DNA from: Candidatus Bipolaricaulota bacterium
Lineage (GTDB): Bacteria > Bipolaricaulota > Bipolaricaulia > Bipolaricaulales > Bipolaricaulaceae
DNA length: 30,672 nucleotides
Direction of reading: 5' to 3'
Assembly (NCBI GenBank): GCA_025060555.1
Contig: JANXBC010000005.1
Location: 1 to 30,672 of the forward strand
The notes below the pieces were generated by a model. It saw only the letters and a list, made by a program, of their open reading frames with translations. It ran no database searches and had not been told where the DNA came from. The position numbers were made by a program, and so were the translations under genes. Positions within the stretch are counted from its first letter, which is position 1; each line of letters begins with the position of its first letter. This document shows positions 13,540 through 22,331 of the stretch, piece after piece.

Positions 13540-16224
13540 ATGAGCATCCGTAATCTCGACAAGATCTTCAAACCGCAACGGGTTGCCGTTATCGGTGCAA
13601 GTAACAATCCGGGAAGCGTCGGGTACACTGTCCTGAAAAACCTAATCGGCTCAGGGTTCCCTGGGGTAGTGTACCCGGTCAACCCCAGGTACGAAGCAAT
13701 CCAAGGGATCCATGCCTATCCGGATGTGCGGAGTCTGCCCCGTGTGCCGGACCTGGCCATCATCTGCACCCCTGCGGCCACTGTGCCTGAGCTTCTCCAC
13801 CAGTGTGGGGAAGCTGGAATCCTCGGGGTGATCATCATCTCCGCCGGGTTTAAGGAGACTGGGGAGGAAGGCCGTCGGCTGGAGGAGCGGGTAAAGGAGA
13901 CGATTCAAAAATTCGATGGAATGAGGGTTATTGGCCCAAACTGTTTAGGGGTGATCGTACCTGCACTCCGTCTCAACGCGAGCTTCGCCGCCGCTATGCC
14001 CTCCGATGGCCATGTGGCCTTCATTTCCCAGTCCGGCGCCCTGTGCACCTCGGTTTTGGACTGGGCTATTGAGGAGGGAATCGGTTTTTCCTACTTCGTC
14101 TCCATTGGCAACATGGTGGATGTGACCTTCGGCGACCTCATCGACTACTTTGGGGGGGATGAGCGCACGCGTTCCATCATCCTTTATGTGGAATCCATCA
14201 CCGAGGCCCGGCGGTTCATGTCCGCCGCGCGCGCTTTCTCCCGCACCAAACCCATTGTGGTGTACAAGGCCGGGCGGTTTGCGGAATCCGCACGGGCCGC
14301 GAGCTCCCATACCGGGGCCATGGCCGGGGAGGATGCCGTGTATGACGCGGCCTTCCGCCGCGCCGGAGCCGTCCGCGTCTACGAGATCGGGGAAATCTTC
14401 GACACCGCGGAACTCGTGGCCCGCGTGCGCCCCCCTTTGGGACCGCGCTTGGCCATCGTCACCAACGCTGGCGGGCCAGGGGTTATGGCCACAGACGCCC
14501 TCATCGCCCGCCAGGGACAACTCGCTGAGCTCTCCCCGGAAACCATGGAAAAGCTCAACCAGATCCTCCCAGCCTTTTGGTCCCATGGGAATCCGGTGGA
14601 TGTGTTGGGAGACGCGTCTCCTGAGCGGTATGCCCAGGCCCTGCAAGTGGTCCTCGACGACCCCCAGGTGGATGCGGTCTTAGTCATCCTCACCCCTCAG
14701 GCCATGACCGACCCCACTGGCACCGCCCGCGCGGTGGCGGAGGTCACAAGAAGATCAGCTAAACCTGTGCTAGCAGCGTGGATGGGGGGAACAGCCGTAC
14801 AGGAAGGCATTCGTATCCTCAACCAACATGGGATCCCCACCTATCTTACCCCTGATCAGGCCGTGCAGGCATTCATGCACCTTGTGGATTACGGGCGCAA
14901 TCTGGACCTCCTTTATCAGACCCCCAGGGAGATCCCCGTGGAGTTCACCGTGAACCGGAGCAAGATCCGTGAGGATTTTCTTCCCCTTTTCCAAAAGGAA
15001 AAAATCCTTGGTGAGCGAGAATCTAAGGCGTTATTGGCCGCTTACGGTATCCCCGTGACCATGCCGGAATTGGCGCGCACGGAAGAGGAAGCCGTAAAAA
15101 TCGCGCACGGACTGGGGTTCCCTGTGGTAATGAAGATCCATTCCCCAGACATCACCCACAAAACGGATGTAGGGGGGGTGGTGGTGGGGGTGCTCAGCGA
15201 GGAAGGGGTGCGCCAGGCTTTTCGGGGGATTTTGGCCAACGTCAAAGAGCGCGCAGCGAACGCGCGGATCGAGGGCGTAACCGTACAGCGTATGGCCCCC
15301 ACTGGCCGGGGGGTGGAGATGATCCTGGGGGCTAAGAAGGACCCGACGTTCGGGGCGGTGATCATGATCGGAGCTGGGGGAGTGACAGCGGAGGTGTTGC
15401 GCGACCGCGCCCTTGGCCTCCCCCCGCTAAATGAGCGCCTGGCCACGCACCTTTTGCAATCCCTGCGGATCTGGCCGCTCCTCCAGGGCTACCGCGGCCG
15501 GCCCCGCATGAACGTGGAAAAACTTCTGGAAGTGATCATGCGCTTCTCCTACCTCGTGGCGGATTTCCCGGAGATCCAAGAGATCGACGTGAATCCGCTC
15601 GTGGTAACCCCGGAAGAGGTGATCGCCGTGGACGCCCGGGTTGTGGTGGACGAGAAAGCTTTGCTCACACCACAACGCTCCTATAGCCACCTCGTCATCC
15701 GCCCTTATCCCGAGGGCTACGAACGTTGGGTGACCCTAAAGGACGGGACCCGGGTGTTTCTCCGCCCCATTCGCCCGGAGGACGAACCCCTTTGGCACGA
15801 GATGCTTGCCATCTCCTCCCGTGAATCCATCCGCTTTCGTTTCCGCTACATTTTCAAGGAGACCACGCACCAAATGGCTATTCCCTACTGCTTCATCGAC
15901 TATGACCGGGAGATGGCCATTGTGGGGATTGTGGAAGAGGATGGGCGGAGGCGCATGGTCGGGGTGGGCCGGTTGATCGCTGATCCGGACCGTATGAACG
16001 CGGAGTACGCCGTGTTCGTGGCCGATCCCTGGCAGAACAAGGGCTTGGGCGGGATCCTCACGGATTACGCGCTGGAGATCGCAAGAAGCTGGGGAATACG
16101 TCGCGTTACCGCGGAAACCACGCCCGACAACATCCGCATGATCAGGATTTTCGAGCGACGCGGGTTCAAGCTGGAGTACAAGACCGAAGAAAGCGTGATT
16201 TTAGCGGCCAAGCCTTTGGAGTAA
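13540..16224 (+). CDS. ADP-forming acyl/acetyl-CoA synthetase fused to GNAT acetyltransferase
   Basis: 894-residue fusion. Residues 1-135 form a CoA-binding Rossmann domain, 150-450 the succinyl-CoA-synthetase-like domains, 485-705 an ATP-grasp domain and 730-890 a GNAT domain (QNKGLG acetyl-CoA loop at 832-837, Glu822 in AEYAVFV). In the ADP-forming synthetase, acyl-CoA, ADP and phosphate yield acid, CoA and ATP through a phosphohistidine. That histidine is kept here as His257 in SSHTGAMAGED, as is the swinging-loop His540 in SPDITHKTD. In Pat/YfiQ-type protein acetyltransferases with this layout the synthetase part has usually lost the catalytic histidine. The protein could therefore be an active acetate-forming enzyme, a lysine acetyltransferase, or both. 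The ATG at 13540 follows GGAGG; an open frame extending back to 12970 is antisense to rpiA and is not used. fhs starts 41 bases downstream. Confidence 0.9.
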   Translation: MSIRNLDKIFKPQRVAVIGASNNPGSVGYTVLKNLIGSGFPGVVYPVNPRYEAIQGIHAYPDVRSLPRVPDLAIICTPAATVPELLHQCGEAGILGVIIISAGFKETGEEGRRLEERVKETIQKFDGMRVIGPNCLGVIVPALRLNASFAAAMPSDGHVAFISQSGALCTSVLDWAIEEGIGFSYFVSIGNMVDVTFGDLIDYFGGDERTRSIILYVESITEARRFMSAARAFSRTKPIVVYKAGRFAESARAASSHTGAMAGEDAVYDAAFRRAGAVRVYEIGEIFDTAELVARVRPPLGPRLAIVTNAGGPGVMATDALIARQGQLAELSPETMEKLNQILPAFWSHGNPVDVLGDASPERYAQALQVVLDDPQVDAVLVILTPQAMTDPTGTARAVAEVTRRSAKPVLAAWMGGTAVQEGIRILNQHGIPTYLTPDQAVQAFMHLVDYGRNLDLLYQTPREIPVEFTVNRSKIREDFLPLFQKEKILGERESKALLAAYGIPVTMPELARTEEEAVKIAHGLGFPVVMKIHSPDITHKTDVGGVVVGVLSEEGVRQAFRGILANVKERAANARIEGVTVQRMAPTGRGVEMILGAKKDPTFGAVIMIGAGGVTAEVLRDRALGLPPLNERLATHLLQSLRIWPLLQGYRGRPRMNVEKLLEVIMRFSYLVADFPEIQEIDVNPLVVTPEEVIAVDARVVVDEKALLTPQRSYSHLVIRPYPEGYERWVTLKDGTRVFLRPIRPEDEPLWHEMLAISSRESIRFRFRYIFKETTHQMAIPYCFIDYDREMAIVGIVEEDGRRRMVGVGRLIADPDRMNAEYAVFVADPWQNKGLGGILTDYALEIARSWGIRRVTAETTPDNIRMIRIFERRGFKLEYKTEESVILAAKPLE

Positions 16225-16265
16225 AGTGGCCTCCCAAAACTTTTTTGCTGGGCGAAGGAGGGCCG

Positions 16266-18029
16266 ATGCCGTTTGACCCCACGACCCTCAAGGATTGGCA
16301 AATCGCCGCGGAGGCAGAAAAGCAGATGCCCAGGCCTGAGGAGTGGGCCGCCAGATTAGGGCTGCAAAAAGACGAGATCATCCCTTACGGACGCATCTGC
16401 AAACTTGATTACCGCAAGATCATGGAGCGGCTCAGAAAAAAACGAAATGGGAAATACATCGTGGTCACAGGCATCACCCCTACACCTTTTGGAGAGGGAA
16501 AAACTACCACCACCCTGGGCTTGATTGAGGGCCTGGCCAAGCGCGGCAAGAACGCAGGAGGCTGTGTTCGGCAGGCTTCCGCTGGGCCAACCTTCAACCT
16601 CAAGGGGACCGCGGCTGGCGGCGGCAACGCCCTCCTCATCCCCCTGGCAGAATTCTCCCTCGGCCTCACCGGCGACATCGATGCCGTCACGAATGCCCAC
16701 AACCTAGCGATGGTCGCCCTCACCGCCCGGCTCCAACATGAATTCAACTACTCCGATGAGGAACTGGCGAGCCGGGGAATACGGCGTTTGAACATCGATC
16801 CACGCCGGGTGCAAATGCGCTGGGCCATGGACTTCTGTGCGCAAGCGCTTCGACAAATCGTCATCGGCCTTGGGGGGAAGGAAAATGGACTCCCTATGGA
16901 ATCAGGATTTCAAATCTCCACGTCTAGTGAAATAATGGCCATTTTGGCCATCGCCAAAGATCTAAGGGATCTGCGGGAGCGTATCGGGCAGATCACCGTA
17001 GCCTACGACAAGCGGGGGAACCCTGTGACCTGTGAAGATCTAGAGGTGGCGGGAGCCATGACTGCCTGGCTCCGCAACGCCATAAACCCCACCCTCTGCT
17101 GCACGGTGGAGTACCAGCCAGTCTTGGTCCACACCGGGCCCTTTGCCAACATCGCTTTGGGCCAATCCTCCATCATCGGTGATTTTTTGGGGTTAAAACT
17201 CTTCGATTACCATGTGACGGAGTCAGGGTTTGGCGCGGACATTGGGTTTGAAAAGTTTTGGAACGTAAAGTGCAGGTTAAGCGGGTTGGTACCCAATGTG
17301 GCTGTGATCGTTTGCACCATCCGGGCCCTCAAAATGCACGGGGGAGGGCCGCGAGTAGTGTCCGGTCGGCCCATCCCTGATGTCTACGCCAAGGAAAGTC
17401 TTGCCCTCGTGGAAAAGGGTTTGCCCAACCTTCTCCATCACATTGGGATCGTCAAGAAATCCGGAGTGGTCCCGGTGGTGTGTATAAATCGTTTCCCAAC
17501 GGATACCGAGGCCGAGCTTGAGCTCGTGCGGCGCAGCGTGGAGCAGGAGGCAAGGGTGCGCTGCGCGGTGGGGGACTACTGGCGCAAAGGCGGCGAAGGG
17601 GCCCTGGAGTTCGCGGACGCTGTAATTGAAGCCTGTGAGGAGCCCGTAGACTTCCGCTTTCTCTACCCATTAAAAATGCCGCTGCGGGAACGCGTGGAGA
17701 TCATTGCTCGCGAAATCTATGGGGCAGATTGCGTGGAATGGGACCCACAGGTCGAGGGCAAAGTCAGGAAATTGGAAGAGAACGGGGACTTCACGCAGTT
17801 CTTCACTGTGATGGTTAAGACCCACCTTTCGCTCTCCCACAACCCTAACCTAAAGGGCGTACCCAAAGGTTGGGCGCTTCCCATCCGCGATATCCTTGTC
17901 TTCACCGGAGCTAAATTCCTTTGCCCCGTTGCCGGGGACATAAACCTCATGCCTGGAACCTCCTCAACCCCTGCCTACCGACACATCGACGTCGATGTGG
18001 AAACTGGCCAAGTACGAGGCCTTTTTTGA
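16266..18029 (+). CDS. fhs: Formate--tetrahydrofolate ligase
   Basis: Fhs joins formate to THF using ATP, giving 10-formyl-THF, the entry of formate into the folate C1 pool and the methyl branch of the Wood-Ljungdahl pathway. The 587-residue protein has the P-loop TPTPFGEGKT (72-81), CVRQASAGPTF, GTAAGGG, SGFGADIGFEKF and RALKMHGGGP. The last ~100 residues, with KTHLSLSHNPNLKGVP, LPIRDI and the terminal GLF, resemble the synthetase domain of eukaryotic C1-THF synthase more than typical bacterial Fhs as I remember them. The ATG at 16266 has a GAAGGAGG site 5 bases upstream; a TTG at 16245 is less likely. The protein is about 30 residues longer than Moorella-type Fhs. It lies between the ACD-GNAT gene and folD, probably one operon. 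Confidence 0.95.
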   Translation: MPFDPTTLKDWQIAAEAEKQMPRPEEWAARLGLQKDEIIPYGRICKLDYRKIMERLRKKRNGKYIVVTGITPTPFGEGKTTTTLGLIEGLAKRGKNAGGCVRQASAGPTFNLKGTAAGGGNALLIPLAEFSLGLTGDIDAVTNAHNLAMVALTARLQHEFNYSDEELASRGIRRLNIDPRRVQMRWAMDFCAQALRQIVIGLGGKENGLPMESGFQISTSSEIMAILAIAKDLRDLRERIGQITVAYDKRGNPVTCEDLEVAGAMTAWLRNAINPTLCCTVEYQPVLVHTGPFANIALGQSSIIGDFLGLKLFDYHVTESGFGADIGFEKFWNVKCRLSGLVPNVAVIVCTIRALKMHGGGPRVVSGRPIPDVYAKESLALVEKGLPNLLHHIGIVKKSGVVPVVCINRFPTDTEAELELVRRSVEQEARVRCAVGDYWRKGGEGALEFADAVIEACEEPVDFRFLYPLKMPLRERVEIIAREIYGADCVEWDPQVEGKVRKLEENGDFTQFFTVMVKTHLSLSHNPNLKGVPKGWALPIRDILVFTGAKFLCPVAGDINLMPGTSSTPAYRHIDVDVETGQVRGLF

Positions 18030-18074
18030 CAATAAAAGCTGAGCCCATTTGGGGCGGAGTAGGAGCGGGGAGGA

Positions 18075-18980
18075 ATGGCAGCAAAGATCATCTCTGGGCA
18101 GAAGATCGCGGACGCGATCCTTCTAGAGCTTGGGGATCGCTTCCACCGTCTGAAAAAAATTGGTATCACCCCAGGCTTAGCCATGGTCCGGGTGGGGGAG
18201 GACCCGGCCTCCATCTCCTACATGAACCGCAAAGAAGAGGTGGCACGGAGCCTTGGGATCCACACAAAAAGCGTTGTGCTGCCGGAAAAAACGCCGGAAT
18301 CCCTGGTTCTCAAGGAGATCCAAAAACTAAACTCCGACCCTAATATCCACGGGATAATTATCCAACAGCCTCTTCCCCCTCACCTCAACCCCGCTCGCCT
18401 GGTCACGGCCCTCGATCCCTTGAAAGATGTGGATTGTTTCCACCCCGTTAATGTTGGAAAACTCTTGCTGGGGGAACCCTACCTCTTGCCGTGCACGCCC
18501 CATGGTATTTGGCAACTCCTTTTGCGCAGCGGATATTCGCCGGAGGGGAAGCATGTAGTAATCTGTGGGCGCAGCAACATCGTAGGGAAACCCCTCCTTG
18601 CGCTGTTAATCCAGAAGAAAGCCGGGGCCAACGCCACGGTCACCGTTTGCCACACGGGCACCCCTGATCTATCTTATTTCACACGCCAAGCAGAGATTCT
18701 GATTACGGCTATGGGTGCACCCCATGCCATCACCGCGGACATGGTCCGCGCGGGCGCGGTGGTGATAGATGTGGGGGTGAACCGTGTTCCCGATCCCACA
18801 AAGAAAACGGGCTTCCGCTTGGTAGGCGACACGGATTTTCACGCCCTTCTCGATAAGGTCGAGGCCATCACGCCCGTGCCCGGCGGAGTGGGACCGATGA
18901 CCGTGGCCATGTTGATGTGGAATACGGTTCTAGCCTGTGAAGCTCAAGCAGGTTTAGTTCAACCAAATCGCATGCCCTAA
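18075..18980 (+). CDS. folD: Methylene-THF dehydrogenase/methenyl-THF cyclohydrolase FolD
   Basis: FolD performs the two reactions between 10-formyl-THF and 5,10-methylene-THF using NAD(P). The 301-residue protein has the catalytic pair Tyr49 and Lys53 in SISYMNRK, the IIIQQPLPPHL and DVDCFHPVNVG segments, PCTPHGI, GRSNIVGKPLLALL for the nucleotide-binding site, and the PVPGGVGPMTVAML signature. A longer spacer (QKKAGANATVTVCHTGTPDL) and KKTGFRLVGDTDF are like those in Bacteroidetes-type FolD. The ATG at 18075 follows GGGGAGGA. It is 45 bases behind fhs and completes the formate-to-methylene-THF path. The next gene, the MFS transporter, converges on it 34 bases away. Confidence 0.95.
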   Translation: MAAKIISGQKIADAILLELGDRFHRLKKIGITPGLAMVRVGEDPASISYMNRKEEVARSLGIHTKSVVLPEKTPESLVLKEIQKLNSDPNIHGIIIQQPLPPHLNPARLVTALDPLKDVDCFHPVNVGKLLLGEPYLLPCTPHGIWQLLLRSGYSPEGKHVVICGRSNIVGKPLLALLIQKKAGANATVTVCHTGTPDLSYFTRQAEILITAMGAPHAITADMVRAGAVVIDVGVNRVPDPTKKTGFRLVGDTDFHALLDKVEAITPVPGGVGPMTVAMLMWNTVLACEAQAGLVQPNRMP

Positions 18981-19014
18981 AGCAAGGGCGGCCCGAAAAG
19001 GCTCCCCCAAACCT

Positions 19015-20253
19015 TCACTTTCCCGAAAGACTTGCTCGCCGCGGGCGAAGCCCAAGGAAAGCCACTGTGCCACCGAGAGCAGCAAGAAGCATCACCCAGG
19101 GGAACACCGCCAGATACGATCCCGTCATATCCCGAATGATCCCGGAGAAAATGTTCCCCAAAAGCGCTCCTGCACCGTATGCGGTGAACACAATCCCGTA
19201 ATTCTCCCCGTAGTGCTTCATGCCAAAGAAGGAAGCGGTGGCTGCGGGTGCGATCGCAAGCCAAGCTCCCAAATTCAACCAAAGGAGACAGAAACCAAGG
19301 AAGTAGAGAGCCGCATTTGTGCCACCTATGTAAAGGAGCAGTGCAGCAAGCAAGATGAGGGTGAACGAGAGGACGCCGGCGTTGCGGGGGGTGAGCCGGT
19401 CAGTAAGCCAGCCGAAAAGCGGCCGTCCAATCCCGTTGAACACAGCGAAGACCGACACAGCCGCAGCGGAGACGCCCGCGGAAAGCTTCGCCACCTCCTG
19501 CCCAAACGGCGCAGCTATACCGATGGCCATGAGGCCCGCCAAACACCCGATGGTGTACGAAAACCAAAGGGCCCAAAAGGTGGGCGTCCGCACCATCTGG
19601 GCTCTGCTCATGGCCGCTCCCTCGCCCCTCCTTTGCGCTTTGCCTTCGGCGAGCTTGACGGGCGGAGCCTCGGGATACCGCATGGGTAAAGCAACAAGGA
19701 CCATGACCACGAGGAAGATCGCACCGAGGATAGCGAAGGTGTTCAAGGGGCCGAAGCGATTGATGAGGGCATTCATGATGGGGGCCACGACGAGCGCGGA
19801 AGCGCCAAAACCGGAAAGAGTAAGACCGACAGCCAATCCTCTGCGGTCAGGAAACCATCTTCCCGCCACGGCGATGGGGCAACCGTAGGCCACACCCACG
19901 CCTGCACCGGCCACCACGCCATAGAGGAGGGTGAGAACCCAAATATTCGGGGAAAACCGCGCGGCCACCCAGCCGAGCCCCACAAGAAATCCCCCGAGGA
20001 TCCCGGTCCGACGGGGGCCCCAGTTCTCCACCAGGCTTCCCGCTAAAGCCATGCCTAAGGCGAAGACCGCTAAAAAGATCATGAATGGAAGCCCACTCTG
20101 AGTGGCGCTTATACCCCAATAACTCTCAAGGGGCTTGCGGAATACGCTGTACGCGTAAACAGAACCCATACAGACATTGGCCAAAAAACCCAGGACCACG
20201 AATATCCAGCGGCCGCGTTCTGCAGGAAGACCGAAAACGTGCGCCTTTGTCAT
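19015..20253 (-). CDS. MFS transporter, OFA (oxalate/formate antiporter) family
   Basis: 412-residue inner-membrane carrier with twelve predicted hydrophobic helices in two halves joined by a charged loop (about residues 200-220, KLAEGKAQRRGEGAA). The N-terminal half has GVGVAYGCPIAVAGRWFPDRRGLAVGL, which matches the OFA family signature, members of which exchange oxalate, formate, lactate or other small carboxylates. A role with acetate or formate is plausible because acs is the gene just upstream on the same strand and fhs-folD converge from the other side; this is inference. The ATG at 20253 has GGAGGGG a few bases upstream and is preferred to an ATG at 20265. A hairpin between acs and this gene may control its expression. 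Confidence 0.85.
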   Translation of the reverse strand: MTKAHVFGLPAERGRWIFVVLGFLANVCMGSVYAYSVFRKPLESYWGISATQSGLPFMIFLAVFALGMALAGSLVENWGPRRTGILGGFLVGLGWVAARFSPNIWVLTLLYGVVAGAGVGVAYGCPIAVAGRWFPDRRGLAVGLTLSGFGASALVVAPIMNALINRFGPLNTFAILGAIFLVVMVLVALPMRYPEAPPVKLAEGKAQRRGEGAAMSRAQMVRTPTFWALWFSYTIGCLAGLMAIGIAAPFGQEVAKLSAGVSAAAVSVFAVFNGIGRPLFGWLTDRLTPRNAGVLSFTLILLAALLLYIGGTNAALYFLGFCLLWLNLGAWLAIAPAATASFFGMKHYGENYGIVFTAYGAGALLGNIFSGIIRDMTGSYLAVFPWVMLLAALGGTVAFLGLRPRRASLSGK

Positions 20254-20256
20254 GGC

Positions 20257-20278
20257 CCCCTCCAAAAACGTGGAGGGG
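20257..20278 (-). promoter_or_regulatory. Alternative hairpin sequestering the MFS ribosome binding site
   Basis: On the minus strand CCCCTCC (20278-20272), eight bases of loop, then GGAGGGG (20263-20257) can pair over 7 bp. The second arm is the ribosome binding site of the MFS gene. The first arm is also the 3' arm of the larger hairpin described at 20272-20297, so the two foldings exclude each other. Confidence 0.45.
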
Positions 20279-20303
20279 CAGGGAGGCCTGCCCCTCCTTT
20301 TTT
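20272..20303 (+). terminator. Perfect 11-bp hairpin with T6 between acs and MFS genes
   Basis: GGAGGGGCAGG (20272-20282) pairs perfectly with CCTGCCCCTCC (20287-20297) around a 4-base loop, followed on the plus strand by six T (20298-20303). That is a strong intrinsic terminator for plus-strand transcription, for example readthrough from folD. On the minus strand the same stem follows the acs stop codon by 10 bases and is followed, after ACG, by five T, so it may also attenuate transcription from acs into the MFS gene. Confidence 0.75.
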
Positions 20304-20307
20304 GACT

Positions 20308-22254
20308 CTAACCGCGATACCCTACAACCCGTTTGAGCTCTTCCACACACTCGGGGTTACGGAGAGTCGTGATGTCGCCCACCGGTTCGCCCCGCACCAG
20401 AGCTTTCAGGATCCGCCGCATAATCTTGCCCGAGCGCGTCTTCGGCACATCCTCGGCGAAATAGATCTCCGCTGGACGGGCCGTGGGGCCAATGTACTTG
20501 TCCACCGTCTTTATGAGCTCCTTCTTCAACTCCTCCGAAGGCTGGGCTCCCGCCTTGAGAAGAACGAAGGCTACGGGAACTTCACCCTTAACATCGTCGG
20601 GCCGGGAAACCACAGCGACTTCCGACACGAGAGGGTGCTGGGCCAAGGCGTCCTCCACCTCGGCGGTGGCCAGGCGGTGGCCGGCCACGTTCATCACGTC
20701 GTCCACGCGGCCGGTGACGCGGATGTTACCCATCTCATCCATGCGCGCCCCGTCTTTGGTGAAGTAGAGTTTCGGTCCGAATTCGCCAAAGTAAGTGGCC
20801 CGGAACTTCTCCGGGTCACCGTAAAGTCCGCGGGTAAGGGCGGGTGGGAACGGCGGTTCGATCACAAGGTATCCGCCTTCGCCGAGCTTCACTGGGGTTC
20901 CTCCTGCGTCCACGATCTTGGCGCGAATCCCAGGGAACGGCCGCCCAGCCACCGTGGGAATGAACGGCCCAATCCCCGGCAGGGCCTGGACACAGGTGGC
21001 TCCGGTCTCCGTCTGCCACCACGTGTCGATGATGGGGCAGCGCTCCCCCCCAATGAGCTTGAAGTACCAAAGCCAAGCCTCTTCGTTGATGGGCTCACCC
21101 ACCGTCCCTAACACACGCAGTGTAGAAAGGTTGTACTTCTTGGGCCATTCGTCGCCCCATTTCATGTGCATGCGGATGGCCGTGGGCGCGGTGTAGTACA
21201 CGGTCACCTTGTGTTTCTCGATGATCTGCCACATGCGGCCGAAGTCAGGGTAGTCCGGGGAACCCTCGTAAACCACGGTGGCCACCCCATTCATGAGGGG
21301 GCCATAATTGAGATAAGAGTGGCCAGTGATCCACCCCACATCCGCGGTGCAGAAGTGGATGTCGTCATCATGAAGGTTGAAGTCCCATTTACAGGTGGTG
21401 TAGACCTGCACAGCGTAACCGCCGGTGGTATGCATGACGCCCTTGGGCTTCCCTGTGGTCCCTGAGGTGTACAGGATGAAGGCTAGGTCTTCGCTATCCA
21501 GGGGCTCCGCCGGGCAAAAATCTTTCTCACCCCGCACAAGCTCGTGGTACCACAGATCCCGGCTGGGATTCATGGGGACTGGCGAGCCGGTGCGACGCAC
21601 GACCACGACCTTCTCCACCTTGGTCCCAGTCAGGGCTTGATCCGCCTGGGATTTGAGATCGATCAGTTTGCCGCGGCGCCAGTAGCCATCGGCGGTGATG
21701 AGGAGCCGAGCTCCGGAGTCAAGGAGGCGATCGCGCAGGGACTCCGCAGAGAAGGCGGAGAAAACCACGGTGTGTACGGCGCCGACGCGTACGCAGGCCT
21801 GCATGGCGATCACCGCCTCAGGGATCATGGGAAGATAAATCCCCACCCGGTCCCCTTTTTTGATCCCCAAGCGCTTTAGAACGTTGGCGAAGCGACAAAC
21901 CTCTGCCAAAAGATCCTTATAGGTGAGAATGCGGTTGGGCTCAGTGGGAGGTTCAGGTTCCCAAATGAGGGCCACTTTATCACCCTTCCCCGCCTCGACA
22001 TGGCGGTCGAGGGAGTTGTAGGAGATATTGAGCTTGCCACCAACGAACCATTTGTAGGCGTAAGGCTCATCTACATAAATCTCCTTCCATTTTGTGAACC
22101 AAACGATCTGTTCTGCTTGTTTGGCCCAAAATTTCAAGGGATCAGCCGCGGCCTCCTCATAGATCTTGGGATCGGAAACCCAAGCCCGCGCCTTGAGTGC
22201 TTCCGTTGGCCAGTACCAGTTCGCGCGTTTGGGATCAGGCTGCACCCACTTCAC
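20308..22254 (-). CDS. acsA: Acetate--CoA ligase (AMP-forming)
   Basis: Acs activates acetate to acetyl-CoA through acetyl-AMP in the cytoplasm. The 648-residue protein has the AMP-binding loop YTSGTTGKPKG, HTTGGY, WWQTETG, GRVDDVMNVAGHRLATAE and the C-terminal PKTRSGKIMRR with Lys610, the lysine that in other bacteria is acetylated by Pat to switch the enzyme off. The substrate-pocket tryptophan region (WWQTETG) matches true acetyl-CoA synthetases. The start is a GTG at 22254 with a perfect AAGGAGG site 9 bases upstream. A recognisable promoter lies before it. The MFS transporter follows on the same strand. The Pat-like fusion gene is about 4 kb away, which could form a regulator/target pair. 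Confidence 0.96.
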   Translation of the reverse strand: MKWVQPDPKRANWYWPTEALKARAWVSDPKIYEEAAADPLKFWAKQAEQIVWFTKWKEIYVDEPYAYKWFVGGKLNISYNSLDRHVEAGKGDKVALIWEPEPPTEPNRILTYKDLLAEVCRFANVLKRLGIKKGDRVGIYLPMIPEAVIAMQACVRVGAVHTVVFSAFSAESLRDRLLDSGARLLITADGYWRRGKLIDLKSQADQALTGTKVEKVVVVRRTGSPVPMNPSRDLWYHELVRGEKDFCPAEPLDSEDLAFILYTSGTTGKPKGVMHTTGGYAVQVYTTCKWDFNLHDDDIHFCTADVGWITGHSYLNYGPLMNGVATVVYEGSPDYPDFGRMWQIIEKHKVTVYYTAPTAIRMHMKWGDEWPKKYNLSTLRVLGTVGEPINEEAWLWYFKLIGGERCPIIDTWWQTETGATCVQALPGIGPFIPTVAGRPFPGIRAKIVDAGGTPVKLGEGGYLVIEPPFPPALTRGLYGDPEKFRATYFGEFGPKLYFTKDGARMDEMGNIRVTGRVDDVMNVAGHRLATAEVEDALAQHPLVSEVAVVSRPDDVKGEVPVAFVLLKAGAQPSEELKKELIKTVDKYIGPTARPAEIYFAEDVPKTRSGKIMRRILKALVRGEPVGDITTLRNPECVEELKRVVGYRG

Positions 22255-22295
22255 CTTCTGCCACCTCCTTTGTGTTTAAACCGACAACAAACCTC

Positions 22296-22323
22296 ATGAT
22301 ACCCGCTTCTCATGGGCCTTCAA
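22296..22323 (-). promoter_or_regulatory. Putative acsA promoter
   Basis: Minus strand: -35 TTGAAG (22323-22318), 16-base spacer, -10 TATCAT (22301-22296). Transcription would start near 22289, leaving about 35 bases of leader with AAGGAGG before the GTG. Confidence 0.5.
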
Positions 22324-22331
22324 CGGGGATT

